A stretch of DNA of 64,000 bases. Source: Opisthocomus hoazin (taxonomy: Eukaryota; Chordata; Aves; Opisthocomiformes; Opisthocomidae). Of this stretch, positions 1-12,013 are shown one piece after another; the stretch's first letter is position 1, and each line of letters begins with the position of its first letter. The position numbers were made by a program, and so were the translations under genes. The notes beneath the pieces are model-generated. The model saw nothing but the letters and a program-made list of their open reading frames with translations, was not told where the DNA came from and did no database searches. The DNA lies in NCBI RefSeq assembly GCF_030867145.1, contig NC_134422.1:2014001-2078000 (forward strand), given 5' to 3'.

Positions 1-975
1 CCACCTCGCTGGGCTTACAGCACCCTTTCACCCTCTGGCCTTCTGGCCAGCCCATCTCCAGCCGCTTTTCGCTGTGACGGGCACTGCCGAGTTCCCTGCA
101 GGCTCTGTGCTGGGTCTGGCTCGGGCTGAACGGTCAATCCAAGGCTTTCCCGGGCCTTACAAGAGCCAGGCGAGGAAAAACGAGCCGGTTTATTCATGCC
201 AGACGTGCTCTGAGGACAGCAAAAGGCACAGCCCTCACACAAACCCCTTCAGACAAAACCTGACGGTAGAACAACGGGAAAAACCACGGCGTCGGCGCTT
301 TACCTGGCACCGGCGGGCTGGGAGGGACCAGACCTCGGCTGCTGCGGGCGATGGAAGGACCTGCCCTGGCCCCTGGCCCCCAGTCACCCCCTGCTCCCCA
401 CCCTGTGCTCACGGCGTGTATTTCTAGGGCAAATCTTCTCTAATTTAGGCATGCAGACTGTTGCAGATGAAAACTAAGAAAATGCAGGCTGAAATCTGCA
501 GTTCTGCCCTCAGCCGCACCAGTAAAGCTCCCAGAGAGCCGTGGGGATTAATCTCATCGACACACCCAGGCTAGAGGAAAGAACCAAACATTTCTCCCAT
601 CTTGGAATGCAGAGAATTACCACACTTGCAAGGAAGACTGTATTTTGGACCAAGAAGGAAGAAGAGAGACCACCAACTCCTCATAAACTTGTCAGATTAA
701 GAGGAAAGATTAGATGAACTACTAACAGCCCTCACTAATCTATGCACAAAGATTTCTTGCAAGTCGTTGTCTTTTGCTGCCGACGCTCCTCGCCCCCAGC
801 AAGACCACACTGCGTAATTTTAAATGAACCAAGAGCCCAGCTCGCATCCCCCAACGCACCCACGTACCCCTCTCGAGGTGGAATTGCCTTCAACGACAGT
901 GAGATCAGGCCCCACGAACGCACTGGAAAAACATCTTTCAAAAACCTCGGCAGCTTTGGAATCAAACGTGATTCA

Positions 976-1816
976 TGCCATTCAGCGTGACCTTGATAGG
1001 CTGGAAAGCTGGGCAGAGAGGAACCTGATGAGGTTCAACAAGGGCAAGGGCAGGGTCCTGCACCTGGGGAGGAACAACCTCATGCACCAGTACAGGCTTG
1101 GGGTGGACCTGCTGGAGAGCAGCTCTGCGGAGAGGGACCTGGGTGTCCTGGTGGACGACAGGTTAACCATGAGCCAGCAGCGTGCCCTGGCTGCCAAGAA
1201 AGCCAATGGGATCCTGGGGTGCATCAAGAAGAGTGTGGCCAGCAGGTCAAGGGAGGTTCTCCTTCCCCTCTACACTGCCCTGGTGAGGCCTCATCTGCAG
1301 TGCTGTGTCCAGTTCTGGGCTCCCCAGTTCAAGAAAGATGAGGAGCTACTGGAGAGAGTCCAGCGGAGGGCTACAAGGATGGTGAGGGGACTGGAGCATC
1401 TCCCCTACGAGGAGAGGTTGAGGGAGCTGGGCTTGTTCAGCCTGGAGAAGAGAAGGCTGCGAGGAGACCTTATAAATGCCTACAAATATCTGCAGGTTGG
1501 GTGTCAGGAGGATGGGGCCAAGCTCTTTTCAGTGGTGCCCAGTGACAGGACAAGGGGCAATGGGCACAAACTGAGGCACAGGAAGTTCCGTCTGAACCCG
1601 AGGAAGAACTTCTTCCCTCTGAGGGTGACAGAGCCCTGGCCCAGGCTGCCCAGGGAGGCTGTGGAGTCTCCTTCTCTGGAGATATTCCAGCCCCGCCTGG
1701 CCGCGGTGCTGTGCAGCCTGCTGTGGGTGACCCTGCTTGGGCAGGGGGTTGGGCTGGGGGACCCCCAGAGGGCCCTGCCAACCCCCACCATGCTGGGATT
1801 CTGTGATTCTGTGATC
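976..1816 (+). mobile_element. CR1 type A fragment, long open ORF2 end
   Basis: This is a 5'-truncated CR1 with about 270 codons of the ORF2 C-terminal region still open: [17 protein letters not shown], then [18 protein letters not shown] and [14 protein letters not shown]. It ends in the typical GATTCTGTGATTCTGTG tail. The reverse transcriptase catalytic motifs lie upstream of the truncation, so it is inactive. The ORF reads past the ancestral TAG into the 3' UTR. It begins at the point where the shared alignment with the copy at 34595 starts to fade. Confidence 0.92.
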
Positions 1817-2743
1817 TCCACCAGACGTTAAGAACAAGCCGTACATTTCGGAGGGCAAACGCCATCAGACCAGGGCAATGCCGTTTGCTCCGGCTGATTT
1901 TCCTGTCTATCCATGGAGCGCTCAGATACACACAGTCTCCCAGCAATTTAAAAAAGTCACCGGTGCATCCAGGCACCCGCGCAACACTGATATTCCTGAC
2001 GAACATCACCTCTGCAGGAGCTGACCCCGTCCACGGCCGTGCCAGCCCAGGAAGGTGCAGGTGCTGTCCCCTCTCCCTGCTGCCATCTCCGGGCCTCCGC
2101 TCCGACCCGCGCCCAGCGGGGTGGCAGGAGGCGTTCAGGAGACACAAATCCTCCTTTTGAGACAAATTTATTTCGGTGTCAGCCCTTATCCACGTGTCTT
2201 GTCACTGCAGCGAACCAGAGGGACTATTTTAATGCTGAAATAAGTCTGTGGGATACAGACCTGCACCAGACAGAGCCCACAGCCATACAGATGCTCTCTC
2301 TCCCTGGGGATGGAGCAGCAACGGCAGGCAATTAGGCTAAAAAAGAAAGGGCTTGTCTTTTGATTTCTTATTCAGCTGAAACATTTAGTGACATTTTCCA
2401 GAGATCATAATGTGACATAAAAGTAAAAAAAAACGACACCACAGCCACATGAGATTTGCAAGACCGTGTGCCGCACACACACACGCGACGAAGACGGTGC
2501 GCAAACACCACCGGGTTCTCACGGCAGAAGCACCGGGACAGTGCTCAGCGAGCCCAGCTGTTCTGCAAGCTACACGCTGCTCCCACCAAAAATAAAGAGA
2601 ACGAAGGGCGTAAAAGTAACCTGGCACAATAGCTTGCGCTGCCTATCGCGGGACAGACGGCCTCAGCTGACAGCCAAGATGACGGCACCAGCGCCGGCAC
2701 GGTTGCACACCGCGTCCCGCCACGGCAGCATCCCCGCAGAGGA

Positions 2744-3072
2744 GCCTACAAATATCTGCAGGGTGGGTGTCAGGAGGATGGGGCCAAGCTCTTTCCAGTG
2801 GTGCCCAGTGACAGGACAAGGGGCAATGGGCACAAACTGAGGCACAGGAAGTTCCGTCTGAAGATGAGGAAGAACTTCTTCTCTCTGAGGGTGACGGAGC
2901 ACTGGAACAGGCTGCCCAGGGAGGTTGTGGAGTCTCCTTCTCTGGAGATATTCCAGCCCCGCCTGGACAAGGTCCTGTGCAGCCTGCTCTGGGTGACCCT
3001 GCTTGGACAGGGGGTTGGGCTGGGTGACCCACAGAGGGCCCTGCCAACCCCTACTATTCTGTGATTCTGTGA
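2744..3072 (+). mobile_element. CR1 type A 3' fragment (first of a tandem pair)
   Basis: It starts inside CCTACAAATATCTGCAGGG and ends in ATTCTGTGATTCTGTG. An 88-codon frame remains open (2798-3064). Another CR1 3' end follows directly at its terminal octamer. Confidence 0.9.
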
Positions 3073-3306
3073 AGCTCCAGCTGAACCCGAGGAAGAACTT
3101 CTTCCCTCTGAGGGTGACGGAGCCCTGGCCCAGGCTGCTCAGGGAGGCTGTGGAGTCTCCTTCTCTGGAGATATTCCAGCCCCGCCTGGACAAGGTCCTG
3201 TGCAGCCTGCTGTAGGTGACCCTGCTTCGGCAGGAGGGTTGGACTAGATGACCCACAGAGGTCCCTTCCAACCCCTACTATTCTGTGATTCTGTGATTCT
3301 GTGATT
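3072..3306 (+). mobile_element. CR1 type A 3' fragment, older form with ORF2 stop
   Basis: It begins AAGCTCCAGCTGAACCCGAGG directly after the tail of the preceding copy. ORF2 stops at the TAG in CTGCTGTAGGTGACC, and the 3' UTR keeps the form GGTTGGACTAGATGACC. The tail has three ATTCTGTG octamers. Confidence 0.9.
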
Positions 3307-4095
3307 CCGAGCATCGCTCCCCGCAGCCCGGCCTCCCGCAGGGTGCCCAGCGAGGGAGAGCTGCTCCGGCAAGGCAGGCGCTGGCGTGGCCGTGGGACCG
3401 CGAACCCACGCCTTTCCTCCCTCCTCTCCCCCAAAGCTTTATCATTCTGATGAATTTTTCTTATGTACTGACAAATTGCTCCCTGCTGCTCAAACAGTGT
3501 GCAAGATCCCTCCCTCCATCCACCACCAAGTACACAAACAAGACAGAAACAACACAGTTCAGCCTCCTACTAACAAGAAAAAATTTAAACCGTGCTCCCT
3601 AACGAAGCGTACTCGCTCATGGCATGTTGATATTTCTTCAGCCGCATTCCCTCCCACAAAGTCAGAAATGCCTTCAAGATAACGGAGGGGAGACGGAGCA
3701 GGCTGCTCTCTAAGCCGCGTTTGAAGGGTCCTGTTCATAGAAAATCTACGCCTGCAGCGAAGCTGGGGTGCCCTTCGCTTTGTAATGAACACGCTGGATG
3801 TGCCAACCCACCGCCCAGCTCCTCACAACTTCTCCATGAGAGATCATAACACTTCCCACATCACTGCGTGGATCCACAAACAAAGCGCAGCAGCCCAAAG
3901 CCAAGCCCGCATTCAGGCCAGCACTCGTGAAAGTACTGAAATGCCTTCAAGGTTCCCACACGGGTAACAAACAACGCTCGCAACTCACCCCCCACGCCGC
4001 ACACACCCACACCGCGACAGCCCTGCTGGGTCTCTCCCACCCCATGGGCCTGGCCAACAGCAGCCACGGCCACCGCACCAGAAAGCGCCGCTGTT

Positions 4096-4878
4096 GAACC
4101 TGATGAAGTTCAACAAGGGCAAGGGCAGGGTCCTGCACCTGGGGAGGAACAACCCCAGGCACCAGCACAGGCTGGGGCTGAGCTGCTGGAGAGCAGCTCT
4201 GCGGAGAGGGACTGGGAGTGCTGGGGGACGACAGGGTGACCATGAGCCAGCAGCGTGCCCTGGCTGCCAAGAAGGCCAATGGGATCCTGGGGTGCATCAA
4301 GAGGAGTGTGGCCAGCAGGTCAAGGGAGGTTCTCCTGCCCCTCTACTCTGCCCTGGTGAGGCCCCATCTGCAGTGCTGTGTCCAGTTCTGGGCTCCCCAG
4401 TGCAAGAAAGATGAGGAGCTGCTGGAGAGAGTCCAGCGGAGGGCTACGAGGATGAGGAGGGGACTGGAGCATCTCTCCTACGAGGAGAGGCTGAGGGAGC
4501 TGGGCTTGTTCAGCCTGGAGAAGAGAAGGCTGAGAGGGGACCTTAGAAATGCCTCTAAATATCTGCAGGGTGGGGGTCAGGAGGACGGGGCCAGACTCTT
4601 TCCAGTGGTGCCCAGCGACAGGACAAGGGGCAACGGGCACAAACTGAAGCAGAGGAAGCTCCAGCTGAACCCGAGGAAGAACTTCTTCCCTCTGAGGGTG
4701 ACGGAGCCCTGGCCCAGGCTGCCCAGGGAGGCTGTGGAGTCTCCTTCTCTGGAGATATTCCAGCCCCGCCTGGACGCGGTGCTGTGCAGCCTGCTGTGGG
4801 TGACCCTGCTTGGGCAGGGGGTTGGGCTGGGTGACCCACAGAGGGCCCTTCCTACCCCGACCATTCTGTGATTCTGTG
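4096..4878 (+). mobile_element. CR1 type A fragment with two frameshifts
   Basis: It covers the same region as the copy at 976-1816, but one base is missing near GGCTGGGGCTGAGC and another in GGGACTGGGAG. The ORF therefore changes frame (4094-4414, then 4218-4871). The same two changes occur in the copy at 34595-35550. It ends in the octamer tail. Confidence 0.92.
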
Positions 4879-7800
4879 CTTGGGTACCTAGAAGATGCCA
4901 TCCCGTGAAACTCCTGGAGTGAGAGATGGAAACACACAGACTTTAAGCTCTCCAGCATTTTAAGTCTCTGCCCCGTGCTGGCAGCTGACGTGGCAGTAAC
5001 GGTGATGTGACCACCTCTGCTGAGGACCAAACCCCGCTCTCGGCTGCGCACAACTGCTGAGCAGTCCCTGCGGGAGGGACCTGCACAGACATCTCCAGGG
5101 AGGGACCTTGGCCAGGAAAATCCGTAAATCTACTGATCTGCTCTATTCTAACCACTAGCTAAAACTGTTGTTATTATTATAGTGCGCTGAGATGCTGCAG
5201 TAGCTGCTGGTTCCTGCTCCTGTGAGGAAAGGGAAAGTTTCGACCCAAAAACTGCTAATCAAGGGAATAAGCAGAAAACTAAAAATCTCTGCTAATTGAA
5301 AGAGGAGGAGGCAGCCCACAGCCAGGTTCCTGGCACCTCGACTACGTAGCAGCAACTTGGAACCCAAAATCAGGTCATTACTGAGCGCTGGAGAGTCAGC
5401 GCACACAGCTTGCTCAGCGGAACGGCAGACGTGTCCGTGGACGTGGTATCGCGCAGCACAAGGTCAGCCACGCCAGCAGCTCAGCAGGACCAGAGCAACC
5501 ACATTCAAGGCCTTAATCAGTGTTTTGGCTACGCTGCCTTACAATTCAGCAAAAACCTCCCTGTTTCTCACCACAGTCTTTGCGAGGAGAGCTCTCCAGT
5601 CCACCAGAGCCTCACGACGCAGCTCTGCCGTGAGCCAGCGGCCCCGCCGGGAAGGGCGGACGCGGGCCGAGGCCGAGCTGTCACACAAGGGGTACGCAAC
5701 TCCTAAACCGCCCGTTTCCAAAGACAGAATAAATCCAAATAGGGATTTTTCCCATGTTAAGAGGGGGAGGTTTTCTCCTTCCTGGGGAATACATTTTGGC
5801 ACAGCAGTAGCAGTTGGGAGAACGTACCCAAAGAAGCTTGTAGGTTAATCTTAAGCAAAAGAATATCTGTTGTAATATTTTGTTTCAATGCAGCTACACA
5901 TCTACATGCTTATTTCTGTACACGGCCTGGGCTGTTTCAATGCAAGAACCGTGCTTTGTACCAGAAACACAAGGAACGCTCTGGTCTATCACACCTCCAG
6001 GATCACCACTTTCTCAGAGCACCTAAAACAATTCTAACAATTTACTGAATGCCTTACAAGTGCACCTGGGTAGTTTGCACTCCACTTGCTGAACAGCAGG
6101 GATAATTCACCTTTAACAAAGGTTTGCCATCAGACATAAAATAAACATTACCCAAACCAAACAAACAGTAGCTTTGAACTTTGTAAGTACTTTTCCCTTT
6201 CAGCTGTGCCACTTTTTGTCTCTGAGCCAACCGAGGATTCGCTGCCAGAGAAGAATTTCATGCTTTATCAATTTTTGCCTCGCTCATGTTTGTAGGTGTC
6301 CGAGTTCCTCGTCTTAACTGCAACCCCCGCGTGCTCACGATGCGCTGACTGCCCTCTGTAATTACTGCCCTATCTGAGGATGCAGGAGCCGCACCAGCGT
6401 GTGAGAACTGCGAGCTGGTTCTCCTGCCCTGCCCTGCAAAATGACAAATCCATTTGCATCACGCACGCTGATGAAGGATCCTGCTGCTGCTGAACTCGGC
6501 AGGACTCGGCTCACGTGAACTCTCACACAATTTCTTCTATATTCTAACTGAAGCACTTCATCTTCTGCCCAAATCCTTCTCCACTACAGAGGAAAGCCCA
6601 TCTGCTTTCTGCTCTGGACTTACAGGAGTATGGAGGACTTTACTTCTGGAAAACACCTTGGCTGCCCGCACGCCGAGCGATGGCCGCCAGAGAGCTGTGG
6701 GAAGGACGCAGCAGGGTGCCGAGGACTTGCCGCACGGAGCTCCTGCAGACTCGCTGCGTGCGAGGGAGAGGCCTCACTTCGGAGGAGAGGTCAGCACTCA
6801 CACACCTGATGGCGTGAACATCCACGCGTGCCGAGCCGAAAGGCCAACTCGTTTTCATCCGGACGAAGGCTGAGACTTAGCTTCCTAAATTCCTCTTCCC
6901 CCATTCTTCTGCCATTTGACCCGAGTCAGCTGGATCTCTGTTCGTGAGTGCACTCCGCACAGCAAACGTGCCCAAGGAAAATACTGTTAACTATCTATCC
7001 CAGCTATGACAGGTTCTCATAAGAAGATTTTAAAAAAAGATAAATAAAAAGAACAGCATTTGCCCCCCAGTGTTTTGTGTACATCACTCATCTGCTCATA
7101 CATCTCTACATTAAAGAAGAAAATTCTTTCTTCTACTGATAGAAAACACAGAATTCATTTCAAAGTCAAGATGACTCTTCAGACCCTCGCAACCCCCTTT
7201 CACCATCGTTTTCTCTCCCCGAAACAAGCTCCGCCGCAGCTCTGCCACTGCCTTTACTTCTCCAAGAGAGAGGTCCCCTCCGCGAGGCCGGTGCCCAGCA
7301 CCTCGCAGGGTGCGCTGAACGGACCGCAGCACCAGCCGGCTTCTTCGGACTGCGGCACCTGGGGACCAATACAACCCCTTCCACCTCCATTTGGACTCAC
7401 AGCACAGTTCCCTTTGGAAATAAGACTCGCGGTCGACTGAAAAAAAAGTTTCAATTCATACATGGCCATCGACAAAAAGGGACAAAACCCTCGTCTCGCC
7501 TCCAGACTACAAGAGAAAATTAAAAACTGGAAGAGAAGGCGAGAAGCAAACAAAACCATGAACACTATCCCAGCCAAAACCAGTACAAAACGAGATTTAT
7601 TTTTTTTTTTAAACACATCAAAGAGAAAAGATGCCCTGAAACACCAGAAAATAAACGAATTAAACTGCTGCTCTTCAGCTTCTGCGTAACCAAGCTAGAC
7701 AAATTACAGCCTGTAAAGCACGGCTGACCTGCGTCTGCACCGGTGACTCCCAGCCGCCAGCCCCCCGATGCCCACGCTCGCGGAGAGCGGCACCGCGGGC

Positions 7801-8461
7801 TCCTCACCGTGTCGAACACCGCGCCTGGCGGGGGGCAGCCAGCGCGCCCGTCTCCTTTTCCCAGGGGTCACGAGCGGCGCCGGGAAGTTGGGAGACACCA
7901 TCTTCAGCCTCAGTTTTGGGGCTTGCGGCAGTTCAGGCTTCCTTTTTCACAAGGTAACGAGCGTAACTCTGGCTCCTCGTCTTCCTCTGCAGCACTGTGA
8001 GGCTCGTGAAAAATTCATGGATAAAAAGTGCTGTAAAGTACAAAAGTTCTTGTCTTCTTTGCCAGAAAGAATACCGGACATTTGCCACACTTAGATACTC
8101 ATTTACACGATCAAGAGAAGAGGCATTTGTTCGCGCAGCCCTGACACGGAGCAGGAGTGCGCTTTCGCAGACACGCTGCCGCTTCCCTGCGCGGACATGA
8201 CAACGCTCACTTGCACAGAACGAGATTCACAGCGCTTCACCAGAGTTACCTGCAAGCGAGATGCTGTCACCAAAGGATTACAATTATTGCCAAACGCTTC
8301 CTGGCCCCATCCACGGTGGGCTTTAATAATTATCACTACGTCAAACTGACTTCTTCAGCTCACCTGAGGAGTGCTGCTGGCCACCAAGCAGCACCGTACG
8401 CAGACGCGATGGCAGACAACCTACGAGCCAAGGCCTCTTGTGGGGGTGGCATGCCAAGCAA

Positions 8462-9008
8462 GAGGTTCTCCTCCCCCTCTACTCTGCCCTGGGGAGGCCC
8501 CATCTGCAGTCCTGTGTCCAGTTCCGGGCTCCCCACTTCAAGAAAGATGAGGAGCTACTGGAGAGAGCCCAGCGCAGGGCTACGAGGATGAGGAGGGGAC
8601 TGGAGCATCTCTGCTACGAGGAGAGGCTGAGGGAGCTGGGCTTGTTCAGCCTGGAGAAGGCTGCGAGGGGACCTTCGAAATGCCTCTAAATATCTGCAGG
8701 GTGGGGGTCAGGAGGACAGGGCCAGACTCTTTCCAGTGGTGCCCAGCGACAGGACAAGGGGCAATGGGCACAAACTGAAGCAGAGGAAGCTCCAGCTGAA
8801 CCCGAGGAAGAACTTCTTCCCTCTGAGGGTGCCGGAGCCCTGGCCCAGGCTGCCCAGGGAGGCTGTGGAGTCTCCTTCTCTGGAGATATTCCAGCCCCGC
8901 CTGGCCGCGGTGCTGTGCCCCCTGCTCTGGGTGACCCTGCTTGGGCAGGGGGTTGGGCTGGGGGACCCACAGAGGGCCCTGCCAACCCCCACCATTTTGT
9001 GATTCTGA
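8462..9008 (+). mobile_element. CR1 type A fragment
   Basis: It starts at GAGGTTCTCCTCCCCCTC and ends at ATTTTGTGATTCTG. A short deletion near 8658 removes part of GAGAAGAGAAGGCTG and breaks the frame. The 3' part uses the younger form GGTTGGGCTGGGGGACC. Confidence 0.9.
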
Positions 9009-9458
9009 GCCTCCAACGTACGACTACACCGTGCAACAGCTCGCCTACCATCAGCTCCCCAGCAAAACTCTGTGCTCCGTATTTCATTTTGCCACCAGGT
9101 AACCTGCCTGCCCACGGAGGTGGAACACCATTCTTCACGTCTGCAGTATTAGGCTTATTATGTCCGAGAGCAGAGAGAAATACAACGCAACATCAAAGCT
9201 CCTATGTGACCAGGCTTTAAGTTAAATATTTGTGATAGTTGATTTATTTGATCTTCTGTATTTGGAAGGCTCAGAGATGGGTAGAAAGCCCTCTGAAGCA
9301 CTCCCAAACACACTAAATTATTAGAAACGTTTGTCAGAAAACTGTTGTATAAACTCCGCCAAGCTATCTCCATCGCTTCACCGACCCTTTCAATAACGGT
9401 GCCACCTACCTCGGCCAAACAGCTGGCTTCAAAACCTCCCAAGGCAGATGCGTGTCCC

Positions 9459-9732
9459 CACAGACTCACGGAATGGTCAGGGTTGGCAGGGCCCTCTGGG
9501 GGTCCCCCAGCCCAACCCCCTGCCCAAGCAGGGTCACCCACAGCAGGCTGCACAGCACCGCGGCCAGGCGGGGCTGGAATATCTCCAGAGAAGGAGACTC
9601 CACAGCCTCCCTGGGCAGCCTGGGCCAGGGCTCCGGCACCCTCAGAGGGAAGAAGTTCTTCCTCGGGTTCAGCTGGAGCTTCCTCTGCTCCAGTTTGTGC
9701 CCGTTGCCCCTTGTCCTGTCGCTGGGCACCAC
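9459..9732 (-). mobile_element. CR1 type A 3' fragment
   Basis: Reverse orientation, from the tail (CACAGACTCACGGAATGG) to GTCGCTGGGCACCAC, where it is 5'-truncated. It is of the younger form without the ORF2 stop. Its 88-codon antisense frame (9466-9732) is the ORF2 end. Confidence 0.9.
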
Positions 9733-10375
9733 CCGTTTGCCTGTCCCAGGCCACGGAAAGCAGGGCGAAAAGAGTCAGTCGAGGGACACACCAGAGCACG
9801 AGATGGATAAACAACCAGAATTTCTGGATCGAACAGTTTGCTCCTTCAGTTTAATTACTGGCTTCTGAGAGACTTCAGAAACTTTGCCAGTTTGTGCAAC
9901 TCTCTATTCTTCGCTTTTGGCCTCAACTGTGCAGTCGTTTCGCAGACAAACAAGTAACAGATGTACAATCTATATTCACCCCAAGTCCTTTTATAGTAAA
10001 ATGACTTCTGGCCAAACAATGTATATTAAAAAAAAAAACCCAAATAACCCAAACACAAAACCCACCCCACTAATTCTTGTATCTCACACAACACACAAAC
10101 ACCCACTAAAAAAACTAAGACTTCTTCACGTGCTCCTGGAGGTCTCACAGACCTTCTGTCCAGGAGCAGCTTTCACCCTCAGCCAACAACCGCGTGGGGA
10201 CAGAGGCCAGAAGAGGCCACAGACACCAGAGGAGGCAAAGGCAGCTCCGCGGGCTCCTGCTGGCATCACCAAGCGCTTCTGCCCACCGGACCAGGACACG
10301 ACTTCCCACAGGGCAGGAGGCCACGGTTAATACCGCGCTCTCGCACTGTCCAGGCAACATGACAAGAGACACCAC

Positions 10376-10910
10376 ATCACAGAATATCACAGAATATCAC
10401 AGAATATCACAGAATATCACAGAATATCACAGAATATCACAGAATAGTAGGGGTTGGAAGGGACCTCTGTGGGTCACCCAGTCCAACCCTCCTGCCGAAG
10501 CAGGGTCACCCACAGCAGGCTGCACAGGACCTTGTCCAGGTGGGTCTGGAATATCTCCAGAGAAGGAGACTCCACAGCCTCCCTGGGCAGCCTGTTCCAG
10601 TGCTCCATCACCCTCAGAGGGAAGAAGTTCTTCCTTGGGTTCAGCTGGAGCTTCCTCTGCTTCACTTTGTGCCCATTACCCCTTGTCCTGTCGCTGGCAC
10701 CACTGGAAAGAGCTTGGCCCCATCCTCCTGACCCCCACCCTGCAGATATTTAGAGGCATTTCTAAGGTCCCCTCACAGCCTTCTCTTCCTCAGGCTGAAC
10801 AAGCCCAGCTCCCTCAGCCTCTCCTCGTAGGAGAGATGCTCCAGTCCCCTCCTCATCCTCGTAGCCCTCCGCTGGACTCTCTCCAGTAGCTCCTCATCTT
10901 TCTTGAACTG
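10376..10910 (-). mobile_element. CR1 type A fragment with expanded decamer tail
   Basis: Reverse orientation. It begins with six perfect copies of AGAATATCAC (10381-10440), the expanded tail, then AGAATAGTAGGGGTTGGAAG, and ends at TCATCTTTCTTGAACTG. Its 3' UTR is intermediate between the older and younger forms (GGTTGGACTGGGTGACC on the sense strand). Confidence 0.92.
10381..10440. repeat. Decamer microsatellite (AGAATATCAC)6
   Basis: Six identical 10-base units in a row, with partial units on both sides, replace the usual 8-base ATTCTGTG tail of a CR1 copy. On the CR1 sense strand the unit is GTGATATTCT. Confidence 0.95.
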
Positions 10911-11736
10911 CTTGAACATCTGCTCGGGGTTCTCCTGCGCGTCCTTCTGACCTGGGAGCTGGCCCTGGGGCACAAGCCCGGCTGCGCTGACCCGCGCGGT
11001 CCCAGCACGTCGCGGGACGGTTCCGACCGCAGGCTGCCCGTGCCGAGGCGTCCCCGCTCGCTCGACGACGCTTCAGCCGGGCAGCGGCCGGGCACGCTTC
11101 CAGCTCTCCATCGAGCACACACAGTTGCTCTCGAGAGCCGCAATGCAGAGCCCTGGAGGTCCACGCATCGCGCAGCACTCGTCTGAAGACCATTCATTTC
11201 CAACACAACGGGACCGTTGTGCTGCTTTATGAATACCCTCCCCAAATATATGTTTAACGATGCACAGTTGCAGAAGACAAGCACTTGTTTTGTTAGAGAT
11301 CCTATGGCAAATTGAAAACCACCACACGTCGAATCGCTACAGCATGTCAGTTACAACAGAGTGTGGGCAAGTCAGACATTATCCAAGTGTTCGTGCCCTG
11401 CAACACTCGTGCAAGGCAGCGAGATGCTACTTTAGGAAGAGACAAAGACTGGGATTAACCAATGCTTATATTTTCCAATATATCCATATATAACATTGTG
11501 CATTTTGACTTCTTAGAACTACAGAGCAGACGATCAAGGTCAAAATAATCAGCGCAAGCGAAACAATATTCAGTTAAAACAGGGGTGCACGCCATGTACC
11601 TGCAGAGCTGGGAGCCCTCTGCGGAAGTCATCGGGAACATTTCTCAGCAGCAACGCTACGTGGGCAAGAGCGAGCCCTGCAGTTTCAGCCGGGGTGATCA
11701 TACCAAGTCCAAGAGCTAAAACCTGCTCATTCTGTA

Positions 11737-12013
11737 GTGCCCAGCGACAGGACAAGGGGCAACGGGCACAAACTGGAGCAGAGGAAGCTCCAGCTGAACC
11801 CGAGGAAGAACTTCTTCCCTCTGAGGGTGACAGAGCCCTGGCCCAGGCTGCCCAGGGAGGTTGTGGAGTCTCCTTCTCTGGAGATATTCCAGCCCCACCT
11901 GGCCGCGGTGCTGTGCAGCCTGCTCTGGGTGACCCTGCTTGGGCAGGGGGTTGGGCTGGGGGACCCACAGAGGGCCCTGCCAACCCCTGCCATGCTGGGA
12001 TTCTGTGATTCTG
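11737..12013 (+). mobile_element. CR1 type A 3' fragment
   Basis: It starts at GTGCCCAGCGACAGGACAAG and ends at GGGATTCTGTGATTCTG. The ORF2 end stays open through the ancestral stop (CTGCTCTGGGTGACC). Confidence 0.9.

Noticed and set aside
824..1831. A 335-codon open frame that might be a gene
   Set aside because: All but the first 50 codons is the CR1 ORF2 end with its 3' UTR; the first part is unique DNA fused by chance.
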